From contig ML058447.1 of the NCBI GenBank assembly GCA_003013855.2, forward strand, positions 62,001 through 126,000: a stretch of 64,000 bases of DNA, given 5' to 3'. A program made the translations under genes and the position numbers. Positions 47,527 through 57,636 of this stretch are shown in pieces. The notes beneath the pieces were generated by a model, which searched no databases, was not told the DNA's origin, and was given only the letters and a program-made list of their open reading frames with translations. How positions within the stretch are numbered: the stretch's first letter is position 1; each line of letters begins with the position of its first letter. This DNA is from Liriodendron chinense. Taxonomy: Eukaryota; Streptophyta; Magnoliopsida; Magnoliales; Magnoliaceae.

Positions 47527-47549
47527 GTGGTCATCCGTTCCCCTAACTT

Positions 47550-49937
47550 TTGAATCAGCCAAAGAGCCATCTGAGGGCTCTGGCTTCCAAAAAAAAAGCC
47601 TGTTTAAGCAGCGACCGGAACTTTGGAACAAGTTGGGCTCAATCATGGTCTGCAATACCCACTTGTTCAAAGTCCCGTGAATTTCAAAAAACCAAAAAAA
47701 TAAAAAACTTTCAAAAGCCAAAAATATCTAGCATTTCCATTTCAGAAAAATTTCAAAAACCAAAAAATATTTCTTTTCCTTCATTCAATAGTGTGCCAAG
47801 TTCGTCTAAAGAGTCACATGAGTTTGAAGTCGAATCATATGATTTCGACATCGAATTAGACTTCGAGCTCATGGGTCTGGGCGAAGCTCGGGATGAGGAA
47901 GATGATGATCCGGCTCTCGAACTAGAAGATCTCCTCAAAAAGTTCAAATCAAAAGCCAATGTTGTAGCCGATGATTTCGAGATAGTAAACTTGGGGACGC
48001 CTGAGATCCCTAGGGAAGTACGCATCGGAAAATCGTTGCCACTTGAGATGAAGCAGAAAATGATAGAGTTCCTAGCTCCAAGATTGTCCAACTTCGCGTT
48101 CTTATGTGAAGACATGCCGGGGCTGGATGAAGAGCTCGTTGTACACCATCTGCCAACCAAGGCAGATATGAAGCCAGTGAAACAGAAACTTCGAAGAATG
48201 AAGCCCAAATGGGCTCTGAAAGTCCGAGATGAAGTCATCAAGCAGTACAACGCGGGATTCTTGGTAGTCTCCAACTACCCAGAATGGCTCGCCAACATCG
48301 TACCAGTACCAAAGAAGGATGACAAGGTTCGAATGTGCATCGACTTCCGAGATCTCAACAAAGCCAGTCCAAAAGATGACTTCCCTTTGCCACATATCGA
48401 CACTCTGGTCGACAACACTGCTGGATACAAGGTCTTCTCATTCATGGATGGGTTCTCAGGTTACAATCAGATCAAGATGGCCGTCGAAGATCGCGAGAAG
48501 ACATCGTTCATCACTCCCTGGGGAACCTTCTGTTACAGGGTAATGCCGTTCGGTCCGAAGAACGCAGGAGCAACATATCAGCGAGCAATGACAGCATTAT
48601 TCCATGACATGATGAACAAAGAGCTTGAAGTATATGTGGACGACATGATCGTCAAATCTCGCATAATTGAAGGACACTTTGAAGATCTGAAGAAGTTATT
48701 CAACAGATTAGAGAAGTACAAGCTCCGCCTCAACCCTCAGAAATGTGTCTTTGGCGCAATGGGAGGCAAGCTCCTCGGCTTTATGGTGAGTGAGGATGGC
48801 ATCAGGGTCGACGAGACCAAAACCCGAGTAATCATCGAGATGCCCCCTCCTAAAACAGAGAAGGAAATTCGTGGCTTCCTCGGCAGAATTCAATACATCA
48901 GTCGCTTCATCGCACAGCTCGCACCTATTTGTGAGCCCATTTTCAAGCTCCTTCGGAAGAACGTTCCAAAAGAATGGAATGATGATTGCCAAGTCGCCTT
49001 CGATCGCATCAAGAAATATCTCATGAATCCTCCAGTCCTAGTGCCGCCCACTCCTGGACGGCCACTATTGTTATACATCTCAGTAGCAGCAGAAGCCATC
49101 GGCTGTGTCCTCGGCCAGCACGACGAAACCGGGAAGAAGGAACAAGCAATATATTATTTGAGCGGAAAATTCACTGACTACGAGACCAGGTATTCCCCGA
49201 TCGAGAAGACTTGCCTCGCCTTAGTCTGGGCAACTCAGCGACTCCGTCAATACATGATTGCATTCCCTATTCTCCTCCTCGCTCACATGGATCCGCTCAA
49301 GTACCTGTTCGAGAAACCGGCACTCACTGGAAGGATAGCCAAATGGTAGCTACTCCTGTCTGAGTTCGACATCACCTATGTCACTCAGAAGGCAATCAAG
49401 GGACAGGCCCTCGCCGATCATCTTGCCACCCACTCCCTCCTTGATTATCAACCGCTCAAGACGTTCTTCCCTGATGAAGATCTCTTACTTATTGAAGAAG
49501 AAGAAAAGAAGAAAGATGAGTGGACGTTATTCTTCTACGGCGCAGTAAATTCTAAAGGAAGTGGTATTGGAGCAATCCTCTACTCTCCAGATGATGCCCC
49601 TATTCCTATCTCAAGGTGCATAGCATTCGAGTGCACCAACAACATGGCAGAGTACGAAGCATGTATCGCTGGCTTAAGGGAAGCCATAATCTTGGGCGTC
49701 AAGAAGCTACGAGTATTTGGAGACTCACAGCTTATCATCAATCAGACCAATGGCGAATGGAAAACCAAGGACGAGAAGTTGATACCATATCATGTGTATC
49801 TCGAAAATCTGATCGAAGAAATCAAAGAAATCACCTTCTCATGCATGCCCAGAGCCAAGAACCAGTTTGCAGATGCTCTCGCCACACTCGCATCAATGCT
49901 CGAGATCCCAAAGGAGCTTCAGAATGGGAGCTCATAG
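47550..49937 (+). pseudogene. pol: Reverse transcriptase, RNase H and second RNase H, broken
   Basis: The reverse transcriptase carries MCIDFRDLNKASPKDDFPLP, FMDGFSGYNQI and the catalytic YVDD at 48633-48644. A Gypsy-type RNase H follows (LLLYISVAAEAIGCVL, then YSPIEKTCLALVWATQ). TAG at 49347 interrupts the frame. Beyond it, in the same frame, is a second RNase H: WTLFFYGAVNSKGSGIGAIL, NNMAEYEACIAGLREAI and GDSQLIINQ. This is the extra RNase H known from Tat elements. Its first catalytic Asp is Tyr here (49537-49539). The frame shifts near 49905. Confidence 0.88.
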
Positions 49938-51255
49938 TCGAAATTTAAGAAGAACCTGCCTTTTGCTTGTAAATAGAAGAAGCCGAAGCTGCCCCTGACA
50001 AACCCTGGTATGCCGACATCAAGCAATATCTCGAAACCCAGGAGTATCCAGAGTCAGCAACAGCAACAGATTGCCAAACCATCCAACGTTTGGCCGGCCA
50101 ATTCACCATCAGTGGCGAAGTTCTTTACAAGCGATCTTATAATCACATCCTCCTTCGATGCGTCGATGAAACAGAAGCTGCAAAGATCATGGGAGAAATA
50201 CACGAAGGAATCTGTTGCCCACACATGAATGGGCACATGATGGCAAAGAAGATTTTATGACTCGGCTACTATTGGCTCACCATGGAGACAGACTGTTGCC
50301 AGCACGTCAGAAAATGCTTCAAATGTCAGGAGCATGCGAATCAAATCCATGCCCCATCATCAGAGTTATACAACCTGACCACCCCCTGGCCCTTCTCCAT
50401 GTGGGGACTCGACATCATCGGCAAGATTAGTTCCAAGGCATCAAATGGTCATGAGTACATACTTGTGCAGTCGACTACTTCACCAAGTGGGTAGAGGCAG
50501 CCTCCTACACCACGATTGCAGCATCTCAGGTGATCAAATTCATGAAGAACAACATCATATGCCGGTATGGAATCCCTAATGCTATCATCACAGATAATGG
50601 GACCCCGTTTGTCAACAAGAAGATGGATGACTTCCTCAGCAAGTTCAAGATCCAACGTCATCGATCAAGCCCCTACCGTCCCCAGATGAATGGTGGGGTA
50701 GAAGCCGCAAACAAGACAATCGTCAGGATACTCGAGAAGATGGTCGTGACCTATCAAGATTGGTCAGATATGCTCCCATACGCACTTTGGCTCTATCGAA
50801 CGTCTGTACGGTCTGCTACGGGCGTTACTCCTTTCGAGCTTACTTATGGAATGGAAGCAGTCCTACCGGTCGAGGTGGAAATACCATCGCTACGGGTGTT
50901 ACTAGAAAGCGGAGTTGAAGAAGGAGAATGGCAACGGGCCAGATTCGATCAGTTGCAGCTAGCAGATGAAAAGCGCATGCGTGCACTAAGTCATTCACAA
51001 TGCTATCAGAAAAGGATCGTTCGGGCTTACAACAAGGGAGTCCGAAAAAGAAGTTTCAAGGTAAGCGACATGGTCATGAAGAAGATTCTACCGTCGCACC
51101 TTCTGGATCCCAGAGGAAAGTTCAAACCCTCGTGGGACGGGCCACTGATCATCAGCGAAGTACTTCCCGGAGGCGCCCTCAGACTCACCAGCATGAGAGG
51201 GGTGGATCTTCCTGAGCCAACCAACGCCGACAACGTGAAGATCTTTCACGGGTAA
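49938..51255 (+). pseudogene. int: Integrase, broken
   Basis: The N-terminal zinc domain reads GICCPHMNGHMMAKK and then HVRKCFKCQEHA. The catalytic Asp, Asp and Glu are in WGLDIIG, IITDNGTPF and NGGVEAANK. The C-terminal part includes FSPKTYG-like WDGPLIISEVLPGG and ends at TAA 51253-51255. Stops at 49946, 49970 and 50258 (TGA) and a frameshift near 50468 break it. The catalytic core from 50530 onward is a long intact frame. Confidence 0.85.
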
Positions 51256-51732
51256 GTTATTCTGACCTTATCAAGAATTACTTTAATAGAGCTGAAGTAA
51301 AGAGGTCAAAGCTGAGACCTCTGAGAAATCATTTCCGTCCACCAATAAGTGTTTCAAATAAGGGGATTCAAAAAGAGAAAAATACAAAAAAGAAGAGGGG
51401 GATTCAAAAGAAAAAGAAAAAAAAAAGAGAAAAAGAATACAAAAGAAAAAGAAAAAAAAGAAGAAAAGAGAAAGAAAAAGGGAAGCCAAAACAAGGCACC
51501 CAAGAAAAAATCAGTCCAAGAAGAAACACAGTCATCCATCCATTCATCTCAGAAGGGTCTTTAGCTAAGACCAACAGCTCTATCATCGTAACTCAGGATA
51601 AGGGCTGAAAGACTGCCATCGGCCGGCAACGACGGATTCCCGACCTCTAGCCGCCACAGTTATCCAAAGATCCAAAAAAAAAAAAGAAAAAAAAAAGGAA
51701 AAAAAAGAAAAAGTGTGCTTAAACAAAGAGGG
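51256..51732 (+). other. A-rich spacer after integrase
   Basis: Two purine-rich tracts (about 51370-51490 and 51670-51715) are made mostly of AAAGAAAAAG. They could act as polypurine tracts but lie far from the 3' LTR. Reading frames across them are artefacts. Confidence 0.5.
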
Positions 51733-51947
51733 CGGGGTGAAAACCCGAAAGGGCACTCCGAGTAAAAACAATAGGCATACAGCGGACTTGGTGAAAACCC
51801 GAAAGGGCGCTGAGGGTAAAAACAGCATAGCTGCCAAGGGGCAGGCAAGATCAAACACCCGGGACGTGGTGAAAACACGAAAGGGCGCCACGGGAAAAAA
51901 TGACGGGAAAAGGCCGGCTGTAGTGAAAACTCGAAAGAGCGCTGTAG
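51733..51947 (+). repeat. Four-copy hairpin repeat with covarying stems
   Basis: Four imperfect units each contain GTGAAAACCCGAAAGGGC or a variant. In each, an inner 3-bp stem closes a GAAA tetraloop, and a 7-8-bp outer stem flanks it with an AAAA bulge on the 5' side. The outer stems are at 51733-51739/51754-51760, 51787-51793/51808-51814, 51865-51871/51886-51892 and 51918-51925/51940-51947. Each has a different sequence but pairs throughout, with G-U pairs allowed. The inner stem is CCC/GGG in copies 1 and 2, mismatched (CAC/GGG) in copy 3 and CTC/GAG in copy 4. One frame reads VKTRKGA-like in each unit, so a short repeated peptide is the alternative. Confidence 0.65.
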
Positions 51948-52475
51948 GCAAAAAATGGCTCAAAAAGAAAAAAAAATTAAAAGTGGAGGTACCAAGAAGT
52001 CAGACGATCCAGATCGGTTCAAGCAGTGAAAGTGCAAGAACAAGAGGAAGTATAGTCAGGAACAAAGAGCTCTACAAATTCTGACAATCTCAAGAAGCAA
52101 CAGTTTCCATTGCCTACACCTCTAGGGAACCAAAGGATCAACCAAGTTAATCTCGAGACATCGGTCAAAAGCATTGGCCGAGCCCCAGTTCTGATTCCTA
52201 TATCCTGACACAAAATCCAGACACACTCACAAGACAACTAATGGCGCAATAGATTTTCAAACAGTTTTCTCTTTTCAATTAAATGCCTCATATTTCTTTT
52301 ACATATGTCATGTCATCTTTTTCAAAAAAAAAAATACAAAAAAATTGCATCATCATCAATCATATATGCAAAAAAGAATGTGCAGGTGGCCAACACAATC
52401 AATCTCTACCCTCCTCCTCGGCCACAACAGGTAAGTCCTCTAACTCATAAAAAGATAGCCTCTCTCTCAACCTGC
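51948..52475. other. Spacer between the hairpin repeats and the antisense gene
   Basis: No conserved coding similarity is seen on either strand. It could include the 3' untranslated region of the antisense gene that ends at 52476. Confidence 0.4.
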
Positions 52476-55063
52476 TCACCTACGCAGGTAATGCGCCTCA
52501 TCGCGCTCAAGGGTACGGATCGCTGTCTCCTCATCAGACAATCTCTGATCGGCAGCCAATCTCCTCGACATCATCTCACAATGATACCGAAGTGCAGAGA
52601 TCTCAGACAGCAAATGGCCATGAGTAGTCAAAAGGAAGCCAGGATCGATAAACGGGCGCTCCTCAAAGGGTTCATATGAACCAGATGAAGAGCCAGCATC
52701 TCCAAGGATATCCTGCTCATCCTCATCAGCAGTCTGGTGCCAGCAGGGGATACGTCGATACAAAGACTGCTCAGCAACCCAGTACTGATATGGGGCGGTC
52801 GCTATCGAAAAAGTCCGCAGCTCAAAACCCAACAAATCAGCAGTCAAGTAGCTCACCCAAGAACAATCAACCCGGGTCCTAAAGTCAGAGGATCTAGGTG
52901 GAAGTGCTCGACGCCCGATACTCGTAAAAGCGAAAAGAGGAACATCCTGCTCATACCTAAACTGCCGCAGGAACCGAATGGGATGATAAGAGAAGTAAGA
53001 TCGAAAGCCTACTAACATAAGAGGAAGGCGGTGTGCATCGCAAAGCACTGGAGGAAGTAAAAGCCAAGATGACTCCCAACGAACATTCCAGTCACGAAGT
53101 TTAGCAAACATCCTGCGATACAAGGGCTCGCTCATCCTAGCTGTATGAGGAAGAAACTCCATAATGTGCCACATAAGGTCTGGGCGATAGGTGTCAGGAA
53201 ATGATACAGGAACAGTCAAAGAAAGACGCTCCCATAGCCAGACCTGATCATAAGAAGGGAAAGAAGTTCAGCTAGAGCAAAGCAATTCCTAACAAAGCAA
53301 GAAGAGAAAAAAAAAGGTGTAGAAAAGATACCTGAAGAAAAGCACAACAGCCACGAAGGACACGAGAGCGGCCCAGGGCGCAGTCGGTCAGCCTATTAAA
53401 TAGCTCGGCCAAGATGAGAGAAATGATCCCCTGCCGTCGGATAGCTCGGCTCATCACCTCAAAAAGCAGAGGAGTCTGAGACCTGCGTCATCCCGAGAAC
53501 AGCACCTCAGCTATCAAGCAGAACATCAGTGCATTCCGAGCAAAGGTAGAACCGACCACACTCCGAGGACCCGAAAAAAGATCATACAGCAAATCCAAGG
53601 AGAACACTACATCATCCTGGCCGGCAATGGCAGGCCGAACAAGATAGGGGATCCCGAACCAGTTCTGCGGTGTGGCCGTCTTCGGCGATGTCTTCGGCGA
53701 GAAATACTGAGTATAATCCAAAGGTAGGCCTGTCAAGCGTGCAAGCTCCTCCAAAGAAGGTCCCATCTCCATATCATTGAACACAAACAAGTTCAACGAA
53801 GGGACCCAATCAATCGAAGCAGCTCCGAGCATCCTCCAATTAATATCAACTCTAGCCATATGGATCAGGCCGCCAAGGCCATAGGACTCCAAGTCCCGAA
53901 TCTCATAGGCTGACAAGCTGTCAAGCCAAGCAAGCAGCCGTGGCGAGCAAGAAGGACGAGGAAGCAGCTGACAAGTCCTCACTGGTACCCCCTCCAGAAC
54001 AAAAGGCCCAGAAATCAACGATGACTCATCGAGGATCAGAAGGTCAACGGGTGAAAGAGAAGGAAAAGCTGGAACCTCTGCAGACTCAACAGCCCCTGAC
54101 CTGTCCCCAGTAACGACTATGTCTGATATAGTCGCATCACTATCTGAAGCTGTCACGACCTCAGCCGCATGGGAGGACTTGCCCACCTCATGAACAGAGT
54201 GCGTAAAGGATCGACGATCAGGAGAAGGATGATGGTCTCCATCAAAAGGACTATCAGCAAAGATCACACCGCACATCGTGGCATCCTGACCAATCTGACC
54301 GTCGAAAAATACATCTGAACCGTCAAGAAGGATCCCGGCTACCCCGATCGAAGAATCAACGGTCAAATCTGGACCTGCGGCCCTCTCCAGCAGGAAATCA
54401 GGGATCCAGTCATCATCCTGTCCAATCAAAGGGATCATCGAGGCATCTACACCGCCCATCATGAGGGGGGCATCATCAATGATCACATCAAGTCCACCCA
54501 AGCAAGTATGCCGCACATCTCGACCCTCATCAAGAGCATCTAAACCGTCAAAGGTATCATCTGAACCATCCATTCCATCCAAGCAAGTATGCCGCACTAT
54601 CTCGACCCTCATCAAGAGCATCTAAACCGTCAAAGGTATCATCTGAACCATCCATCCCATCCAAGCATGAGATCAGCCCATCTATGTCCATCATGACCCC
54701 ATCTCCTCCATCAATCACATCATCCATATGGCCCACATTCAAGGGATGCATAGCCTCACCTATGTCCCATCCTCCCATCTCATCCATGCCATCCATTCCT
54801 CCCACAATCAAAGTCCCATTCAAATCTGGAATTTCAGCCATTCCACCATTAATAGAGCCATTCAAAGCTCTCCCAACAACCACCCTTAATTCATCATCAA
54901 TACCCTCATTCAATGCTCCATCTCCACCATCAATCAAAGGCACCTCATCATCTTTAAAGCTTTTATCAAGTGCTGAAGTGTGGGACCAACCAACCTCTCC
55001 CACAAGGACCCCCAAGCCATCATCAATGGCTGCCCAAGAAAGGACCAAGCTAGAAAAGGACAA
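52476..55063 (-). pseudogene. Antisense spliced gene A in the retrotransposon (possible DUF7745-like domain)
   Basis: On the minus strand, a low-complexity Gly/Asp/Met-rich N-terminal part (55063-54557) leads through a frame shift into a frame running to 53488. That frame holds FNDMEMGPSLEELARLTGLP and LVRPAIAGQDDVVFSLDLLY. After TGA 53490-53488 the same frame continues LILAELFNRLTDCALGRSRV and reaches CAG/GTATCT. A GT-AG intron (53331-53244) joins it to VWLWERLSLTVPVSF, then WESSWLLLPPVLCDAHRLPL and RFLRQFRYEQDVPLF. The order PTLEEL-like, ILAE..N, VWLW, W-rich, LRQF resembles the plant retroelement-associated DUF7745 proteins as I remember them; this is a tentative match. Residual features (intron, conserved blocks) suggest a captured host-like gene, now broken. 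Confidence 0.6.
54506..54669 (-). repeat. 81/82-bp tandem duplication in the antisense gene
   Basis: The block with AAGAGCATCTAAACCGTCAA occurs twice. The second copy has one extra base (CACTATCTCG against CACATCTCG), and this breaks the frame of the N-terminal part. Confidence 0.8.
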
Positions 55064-55202
55064 AAAGAGAAGGAAAGGGGAGACAAGAGAGATTCATGGC
55101 TGCAATCGAACCAGAGAGTACAAAGCAGGTGGGGACAAGGGCAGCAGACAACAGGGAATGTCCGAACCCGAGCCAGCCCAGGCCGCTCAAGAGGCGAGCC
55201 TT

Positions 55203-55231
55203 GGGCGGCCTGCTCTGGGCCGCCCGTACGG
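55203..55231 (-). promoter_or_regulatory. GC-rich inverted-repeat motif, antisense gene A copy
   Basis: Read on the minus strand it matches the LTR copy at 28 of 29 positions. It lies about 105-140 bp upstream of the first Met codons of antisense gene A (near 55098 and 55063), where a promoter element would be expected. Confidence 0.55.
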
Positions 55232-55454
55232 ACGCGCTCCCTCTCTCTCCGCGGGATTGGCTCCAGGGTTCTTGGTAGGTGAGGCTGACAGTCCACGTCA
55301 GCAGATGGCACCCCGTGGGCCGCCCAAGGCTCCGGTCCACTCCAGACTTCGATTGAGGCTGATCAAGATCATATAAAAGGTACCCCACCGGTCCAATCAC
55401 GAAGCAATGCGGCCAGAACATGGCTGATCAAGTCAAAGAGAAGGAAAGGTGATC

Positions 55455-55985
55455 AAGTGGGGGCCATAAGCAATCCGAGCCATTCAAGGGCTGGATCATC
55501 AGGATCCAAACCATGGGAAAACTCGCATGAGTCATCAAATAATAAGATCAAAGGTTGGATCGTCAAAGGAAGGGTCAGAGTCCAAGATCTGATCATCAAG
55601 TGGGCCCACAAAGCCAAGACAAGCAATCTGAGCCGTACAAGCCATCGTCTACACTATGAGAAGCCTTCTTAGCCTCACAAATCATCAAAAGAGGTGCCCC
55701 AAAGTAAAGCCGAGGTTTCAAGTGGGCCCACAGGGCCGAATCTATCAATCTAAACCATTCAAGGGCTAGATCATCAGGATCCAAGCCATTGGAAAACTTA
55801 CACAAGTCATGGAGCAGCAAGATCAAGGGTTCGATCATCAAAAGAAGGGCCAGAATCCAAGATCTAATCAAGTGGGCCCACAAAGCCAAGTCAAGCAATC
55901 TGAACCGTTCAAGTCATTATCCATGCAGTTAAGAAGTCTTATCTTCCACAAATCATTAAGGAACAAGTCAAAGGTCAAAACATCC
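55455..55985. repeat. 274-bp tandem duplication
   Basis: Blocks containing GGATCATCAGGATCCAA, GGTTGGATCGTCAAA/GGTTCGATCATCAAA and AAGTGGGCCCACAAAGCC recur with an offset of 274 bp. It is non-coding and lies between the two antisense genes. Confidence 0.75.
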
Positions 55986-56104
55986 AGACATCATTAAGGA
56001 ATTTGAGACAAGTCAAAGATTGTATATTCATTCAAAAGAGCTTGATACAAAAGAAGATAAAAGCAAAAAGAACAAGGCCATACAAAGCGGAATACAAAAG
56101 CAAG

Positions 56105-57636
56105 CTACAAGTCACCAACATAGTCATCATCATCCCTCCTCTCGTCCCGCTCCCGACGATAAAGATCCATCAAAGGAGTAGTCTCCGAGCCTCCAGCATA
56201 CCTGCAACGACCCCCTGGAACATAGAGCGAAGGAAGCAGAGGCCCCTGGCCGTACAGCAAATACCACTCATCATAGTCACGATCCGGGATCGTGAAACGA
56301 AATCCGGGCTGGCCCACGAGAGCCTCAGCTCTCTCATCAGCTGGGATCCGAGCAGCTGGAGGAGGTGCAGAACAAGGGACCTGAGCCACCCCAGTGACTT
56401 GCCGAAGCAACCTCTCACCCAGATACCACTGAAAAGATTCAGTGTCGGAAAGCATGATACGGAGGCATGAAGCATCATATGCCTCCACACGCTGGGGGGT
56501 ATAATAAAAAGGGAAGCTGGCATACGAAATCCGAGCGAGCTGCAGCAAATGAGGTCACCACAATCAGTTACAGTACAGCACGAGGGGTAGGGAAAGCAAG
56601 ATATTTATGTCCTCAACGGTCAACCCGTCTATGTCAGCCCGCCAATTGTCCCCAGAAACTCGGGAGTTCCGCTGACGGTTTTGCTGGTGCCAGTACATGT
56701 GGCGATATAGAGAGGGCTCAATATCATCCCGCATCCTCGGCGCGAGATGGGGAAAATGGTCATAAAAGCAGGTCCGGGCAAAAGCACATCTAATGATCAA
56801 AGAGAGAAAGAAGGCGAAAGCCTTCAGGAAAGGTGAAAGAAGAAATACCTCAACGACAGGCCAAAAACCTGTGAAGGACCGGCTATGCCGACAGGTCTTG
56901 TCCAGACCTTGGAAGATATGGGTCAAGATAGCCCCGTTCCAGTTATAGGGATGATGAAGATCCTCGACTAAATGAAGAAATTTAGGATCAACCCTCTCAT
57001 TCGCATGGCAAAAAAGGAAGGACCCGAAGGCATAAGTGATCATGGCCCGTGTGGAGGGCCTCTTGCTCGGTGGTGGGGATGACGGAGGCAAAAGTGTTGT
57101 AGAACCATCGCATCTTTACTTGATGGCCTTGGAATTCACCCTCGGGTGGGACATCACCGACGAGCCGTAGCCAGTCAGTGGAAGTGAGGGGAGCCAGAGA
57201 GCTGACTTGAGGAACAACTGTTCCATGAAACAGAAAGCCTACTTGCATATAAATGTCCAGGGGAGTTATTCCCCATTCACCACAAGGGAGCTGGAAGGTG
57301 TGGGTCTCGTCCGGCCACCTCTCGCAAAGGGCCGCGAGCATCATGCGGTTAGCATCGTTGTTATGAAAATGTAAGGTGAGGAGGCCAGCAAAAGGAGTAC
57401 CAGCCAGTACTCGCTCAAGCAAGGGTTGTGGATCCTTCACCCAGTTGTCCCAGTGATCCCTGGTACCTCGACCCTTGATAGCGGGTAGAGGTTGGTGCTC
57501 CATAGCCAAGGAACACATGTGGTCCCCTCGGCGGACGATGAAGGCAGGATCATCCTCATCAATCCTCGGCGACCTCTGGTACCATCCGCCATTGAATCCT
57601 ACAAGCTTGGCAAGGTAAGTCCATCCCTTTACCCGT
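56105..57636 (-). pseudogene. Antisense plant mobile domain (PMD/MAIN-like) gene B in the retrotransposon
   Basis: On the minus strand the open frame from 57636 has no Met until 57518. It holds LALLHF-like LLTLHFHNNDANRMMLAALC followed by ERWPDETHTFQLPCGEWGIT and PLDIYMQVGFLF, the PMD hallmark seen in MAIN/MAIL proteins. A +1 shift near 57095 then leads to RAMITYAFGSFLFCHANERV, FLHLVEDLHHPYNWNGAILT and DNWRADIDGLTVEDI. The last exon starts at 56539 after TTTGCTGCAG and ends at TAA/TAG 56105 with YRRERDERRDDDDYVGDL. The donor of that intron is unclear. PMD genes are known to occur both as host genes and inside plant transposons, including Gypsy elements. PMD host proteins (MAIN, MAIL1) affect transposon silencing. 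Confidence 0.75.

Noticed and set aside
47086..47721. 211-residue minus-strand ORF opposite the protease-RT linker
   Set aside because: It is a shadow of the sense frame; the LCPWL repeats mirror the sense LNQGHNLP units.
51583..51963. 126-residue minus-strand ORF with PFRVFT repeats
   Set aside because: It is the complement of the hairpin repeat and A-rich tracts.
51713..52084. A 123-residue basic ORF with VKTRKG repeats as a real protein
   Set aside because: The peptide repeat follows from the hairpin repeat. The frame has no conserved domain, and the change to CTC/GAG alters the peptide while keeping the stem. I kept it only as an alternative explanation.
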